In this document: one piece after another, positions 6,503 through 6,963 of the stretch
Position numbering within the stretch: position 1 is the stretch's first letter
Layout of the letters: each line of letters begins with the position of its first letter
Assembly (NCBI GenBank): GCA_937995555.1
Contig: CALKJX010000162.1
Span: forward strand, 1-6,963
DNA: 6,963 bases
Reading direction: 5' to 3'
Source: an uncultured Elioraea sp.
GTDB lineage: Bacteria > Pseudomonadota > Alphaproteobacteria > Acetobacterales > Acetobacteraceae
Position numbers and translations under genes: made by a program
Notes under the pieces: generated by a model
Seen by the model: only the letters and a program-made list of their open reading frames with translations
The model's database searches: none
What the model was told of the DNA's origin: nothing

Positions 6503-6963
6503 ATGCAGGAAGTTCTGACCGCGCAGGATCAGCGCGAGGAGGGGCTGCGCGCCGCAACCGCGCGCTTCGTCCTGCGCCCATGGGTTCAGGGCGCGATCAT
6601 GGCGTTGATCATCGCCAATGCCGCCGTCCTCGGGCTCGAGACCTCGGCGCGGGCCATGGCCGCGTTCGGCGACGTGCTCACCGCGCTCGATCGCATCATG
6701 CTCTGGATCTTCACGATCGAGATCGCCGCGCGGATCTATGCGTTCCGCGGCCGGTTCTTCCGCGATCCGTGGGGCGTCTTCGACCTGCTGGTCGTGGGCA
6801 TCGCCTGGCTGCCGGCGACCGGCCCGCTCGCCGTGCTGCGGGCGCTACGCGTGCTGCGCGTGCTGCGCCTGATCAGCATGATGCCGCGGTTGCGCATCGT
6901 CGTGGAGGCGATGCTGCACGCGGTGCCGGGGATCGGCGCGATCGCGATGCTGATGGTGATCCT
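6503..6963 (+). CDS. BacNav-like voltage-gated ion channel (Ion_trans family), 3' end outside window
   Basis: An inner-membrane channel of the voltage-gated cation channel superfamily, most like bacterial sodium channels (NaChBac/NavAb type). The visible 153 residues hold a cytoplasmic N-terminus (1-28), S1 (about 31-47), S2 (about 63-80, with acidic Glu73 in FTIEIAARI), S3 (about 90-104, with Asp94 in WGVFDLLVV) and S4. S4 carries four arginines at every third position (113, 116, 119, 122) in VLRALRVLRVLRLI, the voltage-sensor pattern. The S4-S5 linker (MMPRLRIVVEAM) and the start of S5 (AVPGIGAIAMLMVI) follow. The ATG has AGAGGG six bases upstream, a good ribosome-binding site. The pore loop and selectivity filter lie beyond the window, so Na+ versus Ca2+ or K+ selectivity cannot be read. 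The S4 and S4-S5 wording favours BacNav over a potassium channel. Confidence 0.88.
   Translation, partial: MQEVLTAQDQREEGLRAATARFVLRPWVQGAIMALIIANAAVLGLETSARAMAAFGDVLTALDRIMLWIFTIEIAARIYAFRGRFFRDPWGVFDLLVVGIAWLPATGPLAVLRALRVLRVLRLISMMPRLRIVVEAMLHAVPGIGAIAMLMVI

Noticed and set aside
6618..6872. Small plus-strand frame rich in Ser/Arg/Cys inside the ion-channel gene
   Set aside because: It is an alternative frame of the channel gene with no coding features of its own.

Overview
The window is very GC-rich bacterial chromosome. Codons nearly always end in G or C, and long spurious open frames run opposite every gene. Gene content and order (aapQMP; proA, then nadD, rsfS and rlmH) point to an alphaproteobacterium, most likely in the Rhodospirillales/Acetobacterales area. 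That placement is inferred from gene order and protein character, not from a database search. I see no rRNA, tRNA, CRISPR array, insertion sequence or phage gene.

Left part (1-3278). The last 19 codons of a forward gene, probably a DoxX-family membrane protein, end convergently 12 bases from a reverse-strand transport operon. Read on the minus strand, that operon is aapQ (permease, 3278-2073), aapM (permease, 2068-905) and aapP (ATPase, 875-75). Together they make the membrane and ATPase parts of a general L-amino-acid ABC importer. The periplasmic binding protein AapJ, usually encoded just before aapQ, is absent from this side of the operon.

Middle (3279-3495). A 217-base divergent intergenic region separates aapQ from proA. 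It holds a plausible proA promoter whose -10 box lies so close to the ATG that the transcript would be leaderless, plus a short palindrome and a pair of 9-base direct repeats that could be regulator sites.

Right part (3496-6963). proA (glutamate-5-semialdehyde dehydrogenase, proline synthesis) is followed after 178 bases by a housekeeping cluster: NadD (NAD synthesis), RsfS (ribosome silencing factor) and RlmH (23S rRNA methyltransferase). NadD and RsfS are normally separate genes, but here they share one uninterrupted reading frame and would make a single protein of about 338 residues. The NadD start is also odd. The best promoter, ribosome-binding site and ATG open a 25-codon frame that stops before nadD, while the nadD frame itself offers only a GTG without a ribosome-binding site. 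The window ends inside a gene for a bacterial voltage-gated sodium-channel-type (BacNav-like) protein, complete through the S4 voltage sensor and cut in S5.

The core genes look ordinary. The points most worth checking are the NadD-RsfS fusion, the nadD start, the orphan AapQMP importer and the BacNav-like gene beside a ribosome-maintenance cluster.
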